Of a stretch of DNA of 64,000 bases, positions 9,366-18,432 are shown one piece after another. This DNA is from GCA-2731375 sp002731375 (GTDB lineage Bacteria; Pseudomonadota; Alphaproteobacteria; GCA-2731375), in the NCBI GenBank assembly GCA_030752605.1, contig JASMDX010000078.1, forward strand, positions 4,458-68,457, written 5' to 3'. Positions within the stretch are counted from its first letter, which is position 1; every line of letters begins with the position of its first letter. Under the pieces are notes generated by a model, which was not told the origin of the DNA, ran no database searches, and worked only from the letters and a program-made list of their open reading frames with translations. The position numbers were made by a program, and so were the translations under genes.

Positions 9366-9803
9366 ATGTCTCAGGAAAGCAAGCCGCCGCGGGTGCTGCG
9401 CGAAAAGGATGTGCCCATGTTCGGGCCCGGCCATGACGAATCCCATTACATCTCCGTGCCCATCAAGCAGTATTACAGCCTCGAGGGCGTGGGCAACGTG
9501 GGCGTTTGCCATATGGAACCCGGTGATGAAACCTGTGTCTTCGCGATTGAGGCGGAAGATGACGGAACAGCACGCCATCAATACGGGCCCTGCGACGAGT
9601 TCTATTATATCTTGGAGGGCGAATTTACCGTTTTTTGGGGAACCGACGCCGACGCGCTGGATCAATCTTTCGTGCTGAACGAGGGCGATTGCACCCATTA
9701 CACCACCGGTTGGAAGTATAAGGTCAAGAATACAGGCGATGTACCCGCCAGGTTCTTCTATTTTCTGACATCGCCGCCCGGAATTGTCCGCCGCTTCGAC
9801 TGA
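9366..9803 (+). CDS. Cupin-domain protein, 145 aa
   Basis: A small single-domain cupin. The central segment DEFYYILEGEFTVFWG is the usual second-half cupin motif around the conserved Gly and Glu, and FVLNEGDCTHYTTGWKY gives the closing beta strands with a His. Such proteins may be enzymes or small-molecule binding proteins; the substrate is unknown. The start at 9366 is preceded by GGAGG seven bases upstream, so the longer open frame to 9156 can be discarded. It is divergent from the tandem CoA-transferase, with about 200 bases between the two starts, and has no downstream partner on the same strand within 190 bases. Confidence 0.85.
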   Translation: MSQESKPPRVLREKDVPMFGPGHDESHYISVPIKQYYSLEGVGNVGVCHMEPGDETCVFAIEAEDDGTARHQYGPCDEFYYILEGEFTVFWGTDADALDQSFVLNEGDCTHYTTGWKYKVKNTGDVPARFFYFLTSPPGIVRRFD

Positions 9804-10052
9804 TGGCGCGGTTGGCGGGAAGTTCGAAACCTGTTCAATTATTACATTTTCTAGATTGTCGGCTGGTTGCTAGAGTAAGGGCCAGCAACTGACTATAATC
9901 TAAATTCGCTTTTCCCCCGGCGGTGCGCGCCCTATATGGCGCTTCAGGCGGGGTTATGTCTCATGCGTTACTCCCAAATTGGGGAGCCGTAACGAAAGGC
10001 CCTGGTTATCTCGGAATTCACTTCAAAATCGCGAAGCCGCTGGGTCAAGCTA

Positions 10053-11105
10053 TTGTTCTTTGCCGCTGGGGTGATCGTGATCGCTATTGCTGCGGTCGAG
10101 GGGCTGCATTGGTGGCGTCATGTGGACGAACCCAATGCCCGGGTCAGGGTCGACTTCACGCTGTTATCCCCCAATGTCAATGCCACCATCAAGACCGTGC
10201 ATGTCAAACGCGGCGACCGGGTGGAAAAGGGTGCCTTGCTTGCCTCCATGGATACGGCGGTCGTGGGGCTCGATGTTGATACGCTGGAGGCCGAAATCGC
10301 CAAGGAAAAGGCTAACCGGAACCAGGTTGAGGCGGAACTGGTGCAGTATCAGCGAGAAATGAATGACAAGATTTCTACCGCCACGGTGGCGGTGGCGTTG
10401 CAACAGCGGGAACATGAGACCTGGAAGAACCGATTGACCATTGCCCGGGCCAATGTGGATAGAAACAAGAAATTGGCGTCCCGGCGCGCCATCACGGCCC
10501 GTCAAATGGATGACGCGAGGGACCGCTTGCTTGATATTACTTCGAAATTACGCTCGCTCGAGACCGATATTCAGACCAGCCAGAAAAAGATCAGGGAACT
10601 GGAAAGTTCCCTGAAAAAGGAAGCCGTCTACCGCAGCCGGATCGGCGCTATCGAGCGCGCCATTGACAAGATTGGCGTACAGTTGCGCCAAGCCAAGCAG
10701 CGCCTCACGGATATGCATATCCGCGCGCCCATCAACAGCATTGTCGACGAGATTTATGTCACCGCCGGGGTGTATGTGGAGGACGGAGACCGTGCCTTTT
10801 TGCTGCATGATCCCGCCGCCCTCTGGCTGGAGGCGGAGGTAGACGAAAGCGATATTCGCCAGGTGGTGCGCGGACAGACAGTGAGCATCGAGTTCGACGC
10901 CTATCCATTCGAATATTTCGAGGGCACGGTCCGGGCCGTCGGCAACGCTACCCTGGGGTCCATGGGCAGTGGCGGCGCCAACGGTAGTGGCAAGTCGGTT
11001 GATCCCCGCCTGGCCCAACGTATCCCCGTATTGATCGACCTGCCGAAAATGGAAAAGGCCGTTCGCCCCGGCATGCGTGCCAGCGTCAATATCGCGGTTC
11101 GCTAG
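10053..11105 (+). CDS. HlyD-family periplasmic adaptor of an efflux system
   Basis: Membrane-fusion protein: one N-terminal membrane helix, a lipoyl half-domain (NATIKTVHVKRGDRVEKGAL), a long coiled coil at roughly residues 85-200 and a beta-barrel half (DMHIRAPINSIVDEIYVTAG). Such proteins link an inner-membrane pump to an outer-membrane channel. The first TTG in frame (10053) falls within the membrane helix. The frame is open back to a stop at 9990 and includes a basic stretch (TSKSRSRW) just before the helix, so translation may begin farther upstream, for example at a CTG near 10002 with GAAAGG before it. An MFS gene follows after 21 bases and may be the partner. Confidence 0.85.
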   Translation: MFFAAGVIVIAIAAVEGLHWWRHVDEPNARVRVDFTLLSPNVNATIKTVHVKRGDRVEKGALLASMDTAVVGLDVDTLEAEIAKEKANRNQVEAELVQYQREMNDKISTATVAVALQQREHETWKNRLTIARANVDRNKKLASRRAITARQMDDARDRLLDITSKLRSLETDIQTSQKKIRELESSLKKEAVYRSRIGAIERAIDKIGVQLRQAKQRLTDMHIRAPINSIVDEIYVTAGVYVEDGDRAFLLHDPAALWLEAEVDESDIRQVVRGQTVSIEFDAYPFEYFEGTVRAVGNATLGSMGSGGANGSGKSVDPRLAQRIPVLIDLPKMEKAVRPGMRASVNIAVR

Positions 11106-11126
11106 GGCACGGGCGGAGCAGAGGCG

Positions 11127-12485
11127 ATGGATTTATCCCGCTTCGGCCCCACGACCATTCTTGCCGTTGCGACTTTTTCCATGCTGGCCCAGCAGGCGTT
11201 TTCCTATGTCTGCCAGATCGTCATGCCCATCCTGGCCGACCGCCTGGCGGAGCAATTTGATGTCTCGCCGGCCTGGCTGGGCCTGTATCTGTTCCTGCAG
11301 AACGTCATGTCGATTATCGCCGCCATTGGCTGCGGCAGCTTCATTCTGCGTTACGGCCCGCTCCGGGTCAGCCAGGCGGCGCTCATTTTCATGTGCGGCA
11401 GCATGTTGATCGTCGCATCAGGACAGCTATGGCTCTATCCCCTGGGAGCCATGCTGCTTGGCGCGGGCTCTACCTCGACGCCGGCCAGTTCCACCATCCT
11501 GGCCCGCGTCTGCCCGCCGCGTCTTGTGGCGGTGATTTTTTCGATCAAGCAAACGGGCGTGCCGGTGGGCAGTCTGATCGCCGGTCTATTGCTGCCGTTT
11601 CTACTCGGCCTGGTCTTCTACAGCGCCACCCTGAGCACCACTGTCCGCCTTGGCCCCTTTGGCACCGCCCTGGCGACGGCTCTGATCATTCTGCTGGTGG
11701 CGTTGTCCCTGCAACCGCTTCGGGCCTATTTCGATAGCGTCAAGGACCCTACCCAGAAGATCAGTTTTGGCGATCTGCCCGCCACCCTGAGAATGGTGTT
11801 GCAGAACCCGAATTTGCGTGACATTGCCTTTGCCGCATTTGCTTTTGGCGGTTTGCAGTCGATCTTCTCCGGCTTTTTCATTCTCTATCTGCTCGACGGC
11901 ATGGACTATTCCGAGATCGAGGCGGGCTCCGCCTTTGCCATTTCATCCTTTACCGCCATCTGGGCCCGTATATTGTGGGGTACCATGAGTGGTTTCGTGC
12001 CGCCGCGCTGGATTTTCGCCGGCATCGGTTTTTTCGGTGGCGTGGCGGCCTTGCTGATGACGCAACTCGATTTTACCTGGAGCCTGAACGGCATTATTGC
12101 GGTGGCTATCCTGTTTAATATCACGGGACTCAGCTGGCACGGCATTCTGTTGGCGGAGACGGCGCGCCTGGCACCCGAGGGACAGGTCGGCGGAGTCACC
12201 GGTGGGGTGCTTTCCTTCACCTCGCTCTCCATGATGATTTACCCGGCGGTCTATGGCCTGATCCTGGCCGCCACGGGCTCCTACGAGATCGGTTTCGCCA
12301 TCGCCTCGATCCCCGCCTTTGCCGCCTTTGTCATTTTCCTTAACCCCACCTATCCCGGTTCGTGGCTGGGATTTTGCCTAAGCCTTGGACGCAGTTTGGC
12401 GACCATGCGCGCCCTGGCCCAGGCCACCCTGGTCTTGGCCCTGGGTGTGGGCGTCGGGCTAGCGTTTCACACCATGGGTTATTAG
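11127..12485 (+). CDS. MFS transporter, 452 aa
   Basis: Twelve or more hydrophobic segments, a conserved SIKQTGVPVGSLIAG stretch in the fifth helix region and an extra hydrophobic C-terminus after about residue 410. It is an inner-membrane carrier of the major facilitator superfamily. It lies 21 bases after the HlyD-like adaptor with GAGG before the ATG, so the two are probably one transcription unit. The gene ends 14 bases from boxB, convergently. Proximity to the box genes suggests handling of aromatic acids, but the sequence does not prove a substrate. Confidence 0.87.
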   Translation: MDLSRFGPTTILAVATFSMLAQQAFSYVCQIVMPILADRLAEQFDVSPAWLGLYLFLQNVMSIIAAIGCGSFILRYGPLRVSQAALIFMCGSMLIVASGQLWLYPLGAMLLGAGSTSTPASSTILARVCPPRLVAVIFSIKQTGVPVGSLIAGLLLPFLLGLVFYSATLSTTVRLGPFGTALATALIILLVALSLQPLRAYFDSVKDPTQKISFGDLPATLRMVLQNPNLRDIAFAAFAFGGLQSIFSGFFILYLLDGMDYSEIEAGSAFAISSFTAIWARILWGTMSGFVPPRWIFAGIGFFGGVAALLMTQLDFTWSLNGIIAVAILFNITGLSWHGILLAETARLAPEGQVGGVTGGVLSFTSLSMMIYPAVYGLILAATGSYEIGFAIASIPAFAAFVIFLNPTYPGSWLGFCLSLGRSLATMRALAQATLVLALGVGVGLAFHTMGY

Positions 12486-12499
12486 GCCCGAGGCACGTC

Positions 12500-13930
12500 C
12501 TAATTCAGGCGCACATACTCGAAATCTATCGGCTGGTTGTTGATGCCCCGAGCCGGTGGGGCGATCCAGGCGGCGTACTTGCCTGGCTCCGTGATCGGTT
12601 GCATCAGGCCGATGACAAAGGCGCGGTCGGCTTCGGTGGGTAGCCAGTTGCCGTGGTTTTCGGTCCAGGCCGCCTCGGTGATCACCTCGCCATCGGGGCT
12701 GACCTGTAGGCCGCCGGTATTGGCTTGATTGAAGCTGCCGATCTGCCGGTTGAAGGCGCGGTGAGGCAATTTCAGTTCGAAATTGATGCCGTGGCGTTTA
12801 ATGATCTGGTTCCAGCGGCGCACGCCCCGGCCGCAGTCGATGGCATATTCATCCCGCAGACGTTCGTTGATCACGGTCAGGGCGTTGTCCTCGCGGGTGA
12901 CGAATTTCTCGCCGTCCAATTCCAGGATCGGATAAATATCGTTGCCCAGTTTATGATCGTCGTCGATCTTGGTTTCCTCAAAACGGCCCTTCAGTCCCAT
13001 GGAAAAGAAATTCGCCGCGTTGGTGGAACGTTCGGAGCCGAACAGATCCAGGGAAACGGAGAAGTGGAAGTTCAGATATTTCTGGACGGTCGGCAGATCG
13101 ATACCACCCATCTTGCGCACGGCGTCCTCGCCATGTTCGTTCGTCAACTCGCAGGCCCGCTGAATAACTCGGCCAACACCGGTCTCGCCCACGAACATAT
13201 GATGGGCTTCCTCGGTCAGCATGAAACGGCAGGTGCGTGACAGCGGATCGAAACCGCTTTCCGCCAACGAGGCCAACTGATATTTGCCATCCCTGTCCGT
13301 GAAGTAGGTGAACATATAGAACGACAGCCAATCCGGCGTCTTCTCGTTGAAGGCGCCCAGGATGCGGGGCTTGTCCACATCGCCGGAATGGCGCTGCAGC
13401 ATAGCGTCGGCCTCTTCCCGGCCATCGCGACCAAAATAGCCGTGTAGCAGATAGACCATAGCCCAAAGGTGGCGGCCTTCTTCCACATTGACCTGGAACA
13501 GGTTGCGCAGATCATACAGTGACGGCGCGGTTAGGCCCAGCTGCCGTTGTTGCTCCACCGAGGCTGGCTCGGTATCGCCTTGGGTCACGATCAGGCGGCG
13601 CAGCATGCCGCGGTATTCGCCGGGTACGTCCTGCCAGGCGGCCTCGCCCTTATGTTCGCCGAAATTAACCTTGCGGTCCTGCTCGGGCTCCGCCAGGAAG
13701 ATGCCCCAACGGTAGTCAGGCATTTTCACATGGCCAAAATTCGCCCAGCCCTTGGAATCCACACTCACCGCCGTGCGCAAATACACGTTATGGGCCTGGA
13801 ATTCCGTGGGACCCATTTCCTGCCACCATTGCAGATAGTTCGGCTGCCAGGCCTCCAGGGCACGTTGCAGGCGCCGATCCTCGGACAGGTCCACATTGTT
13901 GGGAATGCGTTCTTGATAATCAATGGCCAT
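12500..13930 (-). CDS. boxB: Benzoyl-CoA 2,3-epoxidase, oxygenase subunit BoxB
   Basis: Di-iron oxygenase that adds one oxygen atom of O2 to benzoyl-CoA, giving the 2,3-epoxide in the aerobic box pathway. The 476-residue length is normal. Two ferritin-like metal motifs are visible: E151-x2-H154 (EEGRHLWAMVYLLHG) and E240-x2-H243 (TEEAHHMFVGETG). NEKTPDWLSFYMFTYFTDRDG is characteristic of the family. The start lies three bases after the boxC stop, so the two are cotranscribed in the order boxC-boxB. BoxB needs electrons, classically from BoxA, whose gene is not in this window. Family assignment is firm. Confidence 0.97.
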   Translation of the reverse strand: MAIDYQERIPNNVDLSEDRRLQRALEAWQPNYLQWWQEMGPTEFQAHNVYLRTAVSVDSKGWANFGHVKMPDYRWGIFLAEPEQDRKVNFGEHKGEAAWQDVPGEYRGMLRRLIVTQGDTEPASVEQQRQLGLTAPSLYDLRNLFQVNVEEGRHLWAMVYLLHGYFGRDGREEADAMLQRHSGDVDKPRILGAFNEKTPDWLSFYMFTYFTDRDGKYQLASLAESGFDPLSRTCRFMLTEEAHHMFVGETGVGRVIQRACELTNEHGEDAVRKMGGIDLPTVQKYLNFHFSVSLDLFGSERSTNAANFFSMGLKGRFEETKIDDDHKLGNDIYPILELDGEKFVTREDNALTVINERLRDEYAIDCGRGVRRWNQIIKRHGINFELKLPHRAFNRQIGSFNQANTGGLQVSPDGEVITEAAWTENHGNWLPTEADRAFVIGLMQPITEPGKYAAWIAPPARGINNQPIDFEYVRLN

Positions 13931-13933
13931 GGT

Positions 13934-15583
13934 TCAGACCCTCCTTTTGTCGAATTCGCTGCGTTGGCCGCTGCCGTAAAGTGGCAACGCGCCCATTTCG
14001 CCAACCGCGTTGGGGCGCTGGAAGATCCAGTTCTGCCAGGCGGAGAGGCGCGAGAAGATTTTGCTTTCCATGGTTTCCGGTCCACCGAAACGCAGATTTG
14101 CTTCCATGCCGGTCAGGGCGTCCGGGGAAAACGCAGCCCTTTCCTCGATGGCAATGCGGACCTCGTCCTGCCAATCGATGTCATCGGGAGCGAAAGTAAC
14201 CAGACCGGCCTTTTCCGCATCCAGGGCTTCCATAGCCTCGCCCTGGCGTTGTGCCAGCTCCGTTACCGTCGCCTCGTCATCAAGGAAGCGCGATTGCAGC
14301 CGGGTCAGGCCGTTGACCATCTGGTAGGGACCAAAGTTCATGGCAGTCAGGGACACGGTGGCCGGGGGCCGGTTGTCGCCTTCGAACTGGCCATCCAGCA
14401 TATAGCCACGGTCGGCGGCCAGGGCCAGCTCCAACAAAGTGCCGGTGAAGCAGGACGCCGGCTCGATCATGGCGAAGATGCTACGCGAGGTCACGTCGAT
14501 ACGCTTCAGGGTGCGCTTGAGATACAGCGTTATCTCACGCACCAGCCAATGGTCCTGGTTGGCGGCCAGAGCGGCATCATGGGCCGCGACCAGATCGCCG
14601 TCGCCACTGGTTTGGAAAAGCCAGGTGCCGATCTCGTTTTCGTTGGTGCGTAGATGCAGGATGGCATCGTCCAGTTCCCGCGCCAGGCGCAGGGACCAAA
14701 AATCAGCGCCCAGCGCCTGGATGCCGTCGCCATCCGAGGGAGGCATGTCAGTGGGCGCCTGCACGTGAATGGTGGCGGTGCGGGCGCTGCGGTCGATTTC
14801 CATGCTAACCGCGGAATAAGTGATGCTGTCGCCGTCGATTGACCGCTGTAGGGGGCTGAGTGTAATGCCTTGGCCCTCGGGCGGACGGCTTGATGCCGCT
14901 ACCGCCGCCGCCGCGCGGGCCTCGACGGCGCCTTCGTATTTGGAGCGTGGGGCGATTTCATCGATCAGGCGCCAATCCACGGCGCGCTGGCCGCGCATAC
15001 CCTCTTCCAGGGTGCAGAAGAAATCGGCCCGGTCGCGGCGAATTTTCCGTTTATCCGCCAGACGGGTCAGGCCACCGGTGCCCGGCAGCACCGCCAAGAG
15101 GGGTACTTCGGGCAGGGAGACCGTGGTGGAGCCATCGTCGATCATGACGATCTGGTCGCAGGCCAGGGCCAGCTCGTAACCGCCGCCGGCGCAGGGGCCG
15201 TTGACGGCGGCGATATAGGTTTGGCCGGAATGTTCCGAGGCATCTTCGATGCTGTTCCGGGTCTCATTGGTGAATTTGCAGAAATTGACCTTGTGGTCGT
15301 GGGACGAGGTCGCCAGCATCCGGATGTTGGCGCCGGCGCAAAAAATCCGATCCTTGGCCGAGGTCACGATCACGGCGGCCACTTCCGGATGCTCGAAGCG
15401 AAGGCGCTGCACCGTGTCATAAAGTTCGATATCGACGCCAAGGTCATAGGAATTCAGTTTCAGCTCATAACCGTCGCGCAGGCCGCCGCCTTCGTCGACG
15501 GCCATGGCCAGGGTCGCGACCCTGCCATCAATGGATAGCTGCCAATGCCGGTACGATGCCGGCTCGGTGCGAAAATCAATCAT
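13934..15583 (-). CDS. boxC: 2,3-epoxybenzoyl-CoA dihydrolase BoxC
   Basis: Crotonase-superfamily enzyme of 549 residues that cleaves 2,3-epoxybenzoyl-CoA hydrolytically into 3,4-dehydroadipyl-CoA semialdehyde and formate. Two crotonase-like halves are seen. The first holds the oxyanion region KDRIFCAGANIRML and NGPCAGGGYELALACDQIV, and PLLAVLPGTGGLTRL; the second half contains MIEPASCFTGTLLELALAADRGYM. The extended N-terminus and length distinguish BoxC from ordinary enoyl-CoA hydratases. It is the first gene of a boxC-boxB unit; its 102-base upstream gap carries a promoter-like sequence overlapping a palindrome. Confidence 0.96.
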   Translation of the reverse strand: MIDFRTEPASYRHWQLSIDGRVATLAMAVDEGGGLRDGYELKLNSYDLGVDIELYDTVQRLRFEHPEVAAVIVTSAKDRIFCAGANIRMLATSSHDHKVNFCKFTNETRNSIEDASEHSGQTYIAAVNGPCAGGGYELALACDQIVMIDDGSTTVSLPEVPLLAVLPGTGGLTRLADKRKIRRDRADFFCTLEEGMRGQRAVDWRLIDEIAPRSKYEGAVEARAAAAVAASSRPPEGQGITLSPLQRSIDGDSITYSAVSMEIDRSARTATIHVQAPTDMPPSDGDGIQALGADFWSLRLARELDDAILHLRTNENEIGTWLFQTSGDGDLVAAHDAALAANQDHWLVREITLYLKRTLKRIDVTSRSIFAMIEPASCFTGTLLELALAADRGYMLDGQFEGDNRPPATVSLTAMNFGPYQMVNGLTRLQSRFLDDEATVTELAQRQGEAMEALDAEKAGLVTFAPDDIDWQDEVRIAIEERAAFSPDALTGMEANLRFGGPETMESKIFSRLSAWQNWIFQRPNAVGEMGALPLYGSGQRSEFDKRRV

Positions 15584-15652
15584 CTGATCTGGTCCCCAAT
15601 GCCCCAGGTCTTATTGAATGCGTCCTTAATGGATATCCTTAAACAGCAATAG

Positions 15653-15682
15653 GCATTATAATGCAGAATTTATCAAGATCAA
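15653..15682 (-). promoter_or_regulatory. Candidate boxCB promoter with overlapping BoxR-type operator
   Basis: On the minus strand TTGATC (15682-15677) and TATAAT (15660-15655) are 16 bases apart, a good sigma-70-like promoter about 70 bases before boxC. The -10 lies inside a perfect 12-bp palindrome GCATTATAATGC (15653-15664). The same core, TGCATTATAAT, recurs at 23754-23764 next to boxR. BzdR/BoxR proteins are known to bind TGCA-containing sites, so repression by blocking the -10 box is a reasonable inference. Confidence 0.6.
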
Positions 15683-15685
15683 GAA

Positions 15686-16597
15686 TTATGTCTCATGTTT
15701 CTTTGCTGCACCTGCATCATGCACTCCTTCGCGATAGAGGACATAGATGCCCGTGGCAATCAATATGGCGGCGCCGATCAGGGTCCAACGATCGGGCAGG
15801 TTGCCGAAAACCAGATAACCGAACAGGGTGTTCCATAACAGCGCCGTATAGGACAGAGGCGCCAGCACGGCCACGGGGGCATATTCGAAGGAACGGATCA
15901 GGATGTAATGACCCAAGCCTCCCATGATCCCCAGGAGCGCCAAAAGCAGCCATACGACGATCCCGTTCGGTGCTTCCCAATAAAAAGGCACCGCCAGGCT
16001 GGCCAGCACGGCGCCAACCAGGGCGGAGATAAAAAGGGTCGCCATGGGGTCATCGGTATCGGACAGCATACGCGTGGTGATCTGATACAGGGCAAAGGCC
16101 AGGGCCAGACCCAGCAACATCCAGGCGGCCCAATGCACCACGCCCATGCCGGGGCGGACGATGATCATGGCGCCGATAAAGCCGATGGCCACGGCGGCCC
16201 AACGGCGCCGGCCGACCACCTCGCCCAACAAGGGAACGCTCAGCGCCGTGACCATCAGGGGCGAGACAAAGGTAATGGCGACAGCGTCCGCCAGGGACAT
16301 GTACCTGATGGCGGTAAAAAAGATCACTGTACACAGCACCAGCAACAGGGAACGAAAAATCTGCAGCCATGGCCGCGAGGTGCGTAGCAGGCCAAGACCG
16401 CGCCGAGGCCAGAATATTGCCGCCATGATGACGAATTGAAAGAAATACCGGGCCCAAGTGATTTGCGCCACCGGTTGGCTCTGGCCCAAATATTTGGCCA
16501 GCAGATCCATCAGGGACAACAGCAGCATGGCCGCCAGCGCCAGCAGGATGCCGACCAGTTGGTTGCGCCCCGTGGCGGCTGATTTGACTGTGGTCAT
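15686..16597 (-). CDS. EamA/DMT-family transporter, copy 1
   Basis: A 303-residue protein with ten hydrophobic segments in two EamA repeats, typical of drug/metabolite transporters in the inner membrane. It is about three-quarters identical by eye to the next upstream gene, sharing for instance RSLLLVLCTVIFFTAI and VGRRRW-AVAIGFIGAMIIVR. Its ATG overlaps the stop of that copy by four bases. Downstream, after 102 bases with a promoter-like site, comes boxC. The substrate is not evident; the position suggests export or import of an organic acid. Confidence 0.9.
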   Translation of the reverse strand: MTTVKSAATGRNQLVGILLALAAMLLLSLMDLLAKYLGQSQPVAQITWARYFFQFVIMAAIFWPRRGLGLLRTSRPWLQIFRSLLLVLCTVIFFTAIRYMSLADAVAITFVSPLMVTALSVPLLGEVVGRRRWAAVAIGFIGAMIIVRPGMGVVHWAAWMLLGLALAFALYQITTRMLSDTDDPMATLFISALVGAVLASLAVPFYWEAPNGIVVWLLLALLGIMGGLGHYILIRSFEYAPVAVLAPLSYTALLWNTLFGYLVFGNLPDRWTLIGAAILIATGIYVLYREGVHDAGAAKKHET

Positions 16598-17502
16598 CGG
16601 CCCGTCCGCGCCGCCTCTTTATTGCGGACCCCTTCGCGGTAGAGGATATAGATACCCGTGGCGATCAGAATGGCTGCGCCGCCAACGGTCCACCGGTCGG
16701 GCAGATCGCCGAAGACGAAGTAGCCGTTCAAGGTGTTCCACAGCAACGCGGTATAGGACAGTGGCGCCAGCACCGCCACGGGGGCAAATTCAAAGGATCT
16801 GATCAAGATGTAATGGGCAATGCCACCGATCACGCCCATGTTGGCCATCATCAGCCACTGTTTCAGCCCCACTGGTGTCTGCCAATAAAACGGCACCACA
16901 AGGCTGACCAGCACGGTGCCCACTATGGCGGAGAAAAACAATGTCGTAATGGGGTCGTCTGTGCGCGACAGCATCCGCGTGGTGGTCTGGTACAGAGCAT
17001 AGGCGAAGGCCATGCCCAACAACAGCCAGGCGGCCCAATGCATTACGCCCATGCCGGGGCGGACGATGATCATGGCGCCGATGAAGCCGATGGCGACGGC
17101 GCTCCAACGGCGCCGGCCCACCACTTCGCCCAGGAACGGCACGCTCAACGCGGTGACCAGAAGGGGCGAAACAAAGCTGATGGAGACTGCGTCCGCCAGG
17201 GGCATGTATTGAATTGCGGTGAAGAAAATCACCGTACAGAGCACCAACAGCAATGAGCGAAACAGCTGTAGCCCAGGTCGCTTCGTCCTCAACAGATCAA
17301 AGCCGCGTCTTGGCCAAAAGATCACCACCATGACGGCGAAATTGCCAAAGTATCTGGCCCACACGATCTGCGCTACCGGCATGGTCTGGCCCAGATACTT
17401 GGCCTGCAGATCCATCATCGAGAACAGCATGATCGCTGATAGCGCCAATAGAATGCCGGCGAGCTGATTCTGACCGACGGCTACTGACTTTGGCGGCGTC
17501 AC
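16594..17502 (-). CDS. EamA/DMT-family transporter, copy 2
   Basis: A 302-residue ten-helix transporter, a tandem paralogue of the gene at 15686. The start is a GTG at 17502, immediately after the TAG of the upstream coiled-coil gene (17503), which suggests tight translational coupling. Hydrophobic segments and the basic loop PRRGFDLLRTKRP line up with copy 1. Differences are spread evenly rather than in blocks, so the duplication is not recent. Whether the two copies act as a heterodimer or as separate carriers cannot be told. Confidence 0.9.
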   Translation of the reverse strand: MTPPKSVAVGQNQLAGILLALSAIMLFSMMDLQAKYLGQTMPVAQIVWARYFGNFAVMVVIFWPRRGFDLLRTKRPGLQLFRSLLLVLCTVIFFTAIQYMPLADAVSISFVSPLLVTALSVPFLGEVVGRRRWSAVAIGFIGAMIIVRPGMGVMHWAAWLLLGMAFAYALYQTTTRMLSRTDDPITTLFFSAIVGTVLVSLVVPFYWQTPVGLKQWLMMANMGVIGGIAHYILIRSFEFAPVAVLAPLSYTALLWNTLNGYFVFGDLPDRWTVGGAAILIATGIYILYREGVRNKEAARTGR

Positions 17503-18432
17503 CTAATTCAAACGTCCCAGGGCCTTAGCCATCAGCACGTCCAGTTTGCTCACGTCCGAGGACAGTAACACCGTTGCCAGGATGTCATCAGGATCATTTT
17601 CCTCGGCCTGATCCAGGGCCTCCTGGAATTGCGACAAATTGTGATCCAAATGCTGGCGGAAGCTGTCGTCGGCTTCGTAATTGGCGCGAATGGCATCAAG
17701 CGAAAAGCGGTCTAGGTTGCGTACGATACGGCGGGCGAAAATGCCCCGGTCGCCGTCCAGATAGCGTTCCCTGGCATCCTCGGGCACATTCTTTTCCATG
17801 GCCCACTCCAGATCAATCGCCAGCGAATTCATTCGCTCGGTGACGAAGGTCATGTTGTGCATCAATGCCTTGCGCCGGTTTAGGGAGCTGCTCTCTTCAA
17901 TGTTCGCGGCATCGGCATGGGCTTGTTCACTGACCTGGCGCAATTCCTCTGCCTGACGGCGATAGCTTTCACCGACTGCATCGGCGGCTTGGCTGGTGCG
18001 CTCGGTCAGCTGTTCCAACTCGCTCGCATTACGGCTCAATTGCTCGCCCAGGCGCAACAGACGCGCCTCGCTGCCCTTGGATTGACCGGACAGATCATCA
18101 AGGGCTTGACGCAAATCCTTGCTGAAAGCCGCAATCTGTTGCGATAGCCGCTTTGATCCGTCGCGTAAATCGTTGCCCTGTTCAGCCATGCTCGAGCCGG
18201 CGGCGCGCAGGCGTCCCGCCCCCCGCACACCAGCGGCGGCGACATTCTGGATCTCCTGGCGAAAGGCGATGTCGGCGCCTAGGATTTGTGTTGCCCCCCG
18301 ATCAGAAGCCTCGCTCAACGCGGTGGAGGCGCCCTCGAAGTAGATGTGCGCACTTCGCAGCCACGCCGCTGCTTCGTCCGCTGCTTCAGCCGGGATCGGC
18401 AACTGGGTAGGTGGCGTCTCTATCTGCGACAT
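17503..18432 (-). CDS. Coiled-coil protein of unknown function, 309 aa
   Basis: Largely helical and charged, with long heptad-like stretches between about residues 60 and 190 (LSQQIAAFSKDLRQALDDLS, RLGEQLSRNASELEQLTERT). I see no signal peptide, membrane helix or catalytic motif. The pattern recalls the signalling helices of chemoreceptors but no receptor hairpin is recognisable. The frame is open to 18468; ATG 18432 has AAAGGA eight bases upstream and is preferred. This start lies 13 bases inside the end of the upstream secreted-protein gene, and the stop abuts the EamA copy 2 start, so four genes form one tight unit. Confidence 0.75.
   Translation of the reverse strand: MSQIETPPTQLPIPAEAADEAAAWLRSAHIYFEGASTALSEASDRGATQILGADIAFRQEIQNVAAAGVRGAGRLRAAGSSMAEQGNDLRDGSKRLSQQIAAFSKDLRQALDDLSGQSKGSEARLLRLGEQLSRNASELEQLTERTSQAADAVGESYRRQAEELRQVSEQAHADAANIEESSSLNRRKALMHNMTFVTERMNSLAIDLEWAMEKNVPEDARERYLDGDRGIFARRIVRNLDRFSLDAIRANYEADDSFRQHLDHNLSQFQEALDQAEENDPDDILATVLLSSDVSKLDVLMAKALGRLN

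Noticed and set aside
9867..9899. TTGCTA and TATAAT before the HlyD gene as a promoter
   Set aside because: Spacing is 21 bases, too long for a good sigma-70 promoter; only the -10 is convincing.
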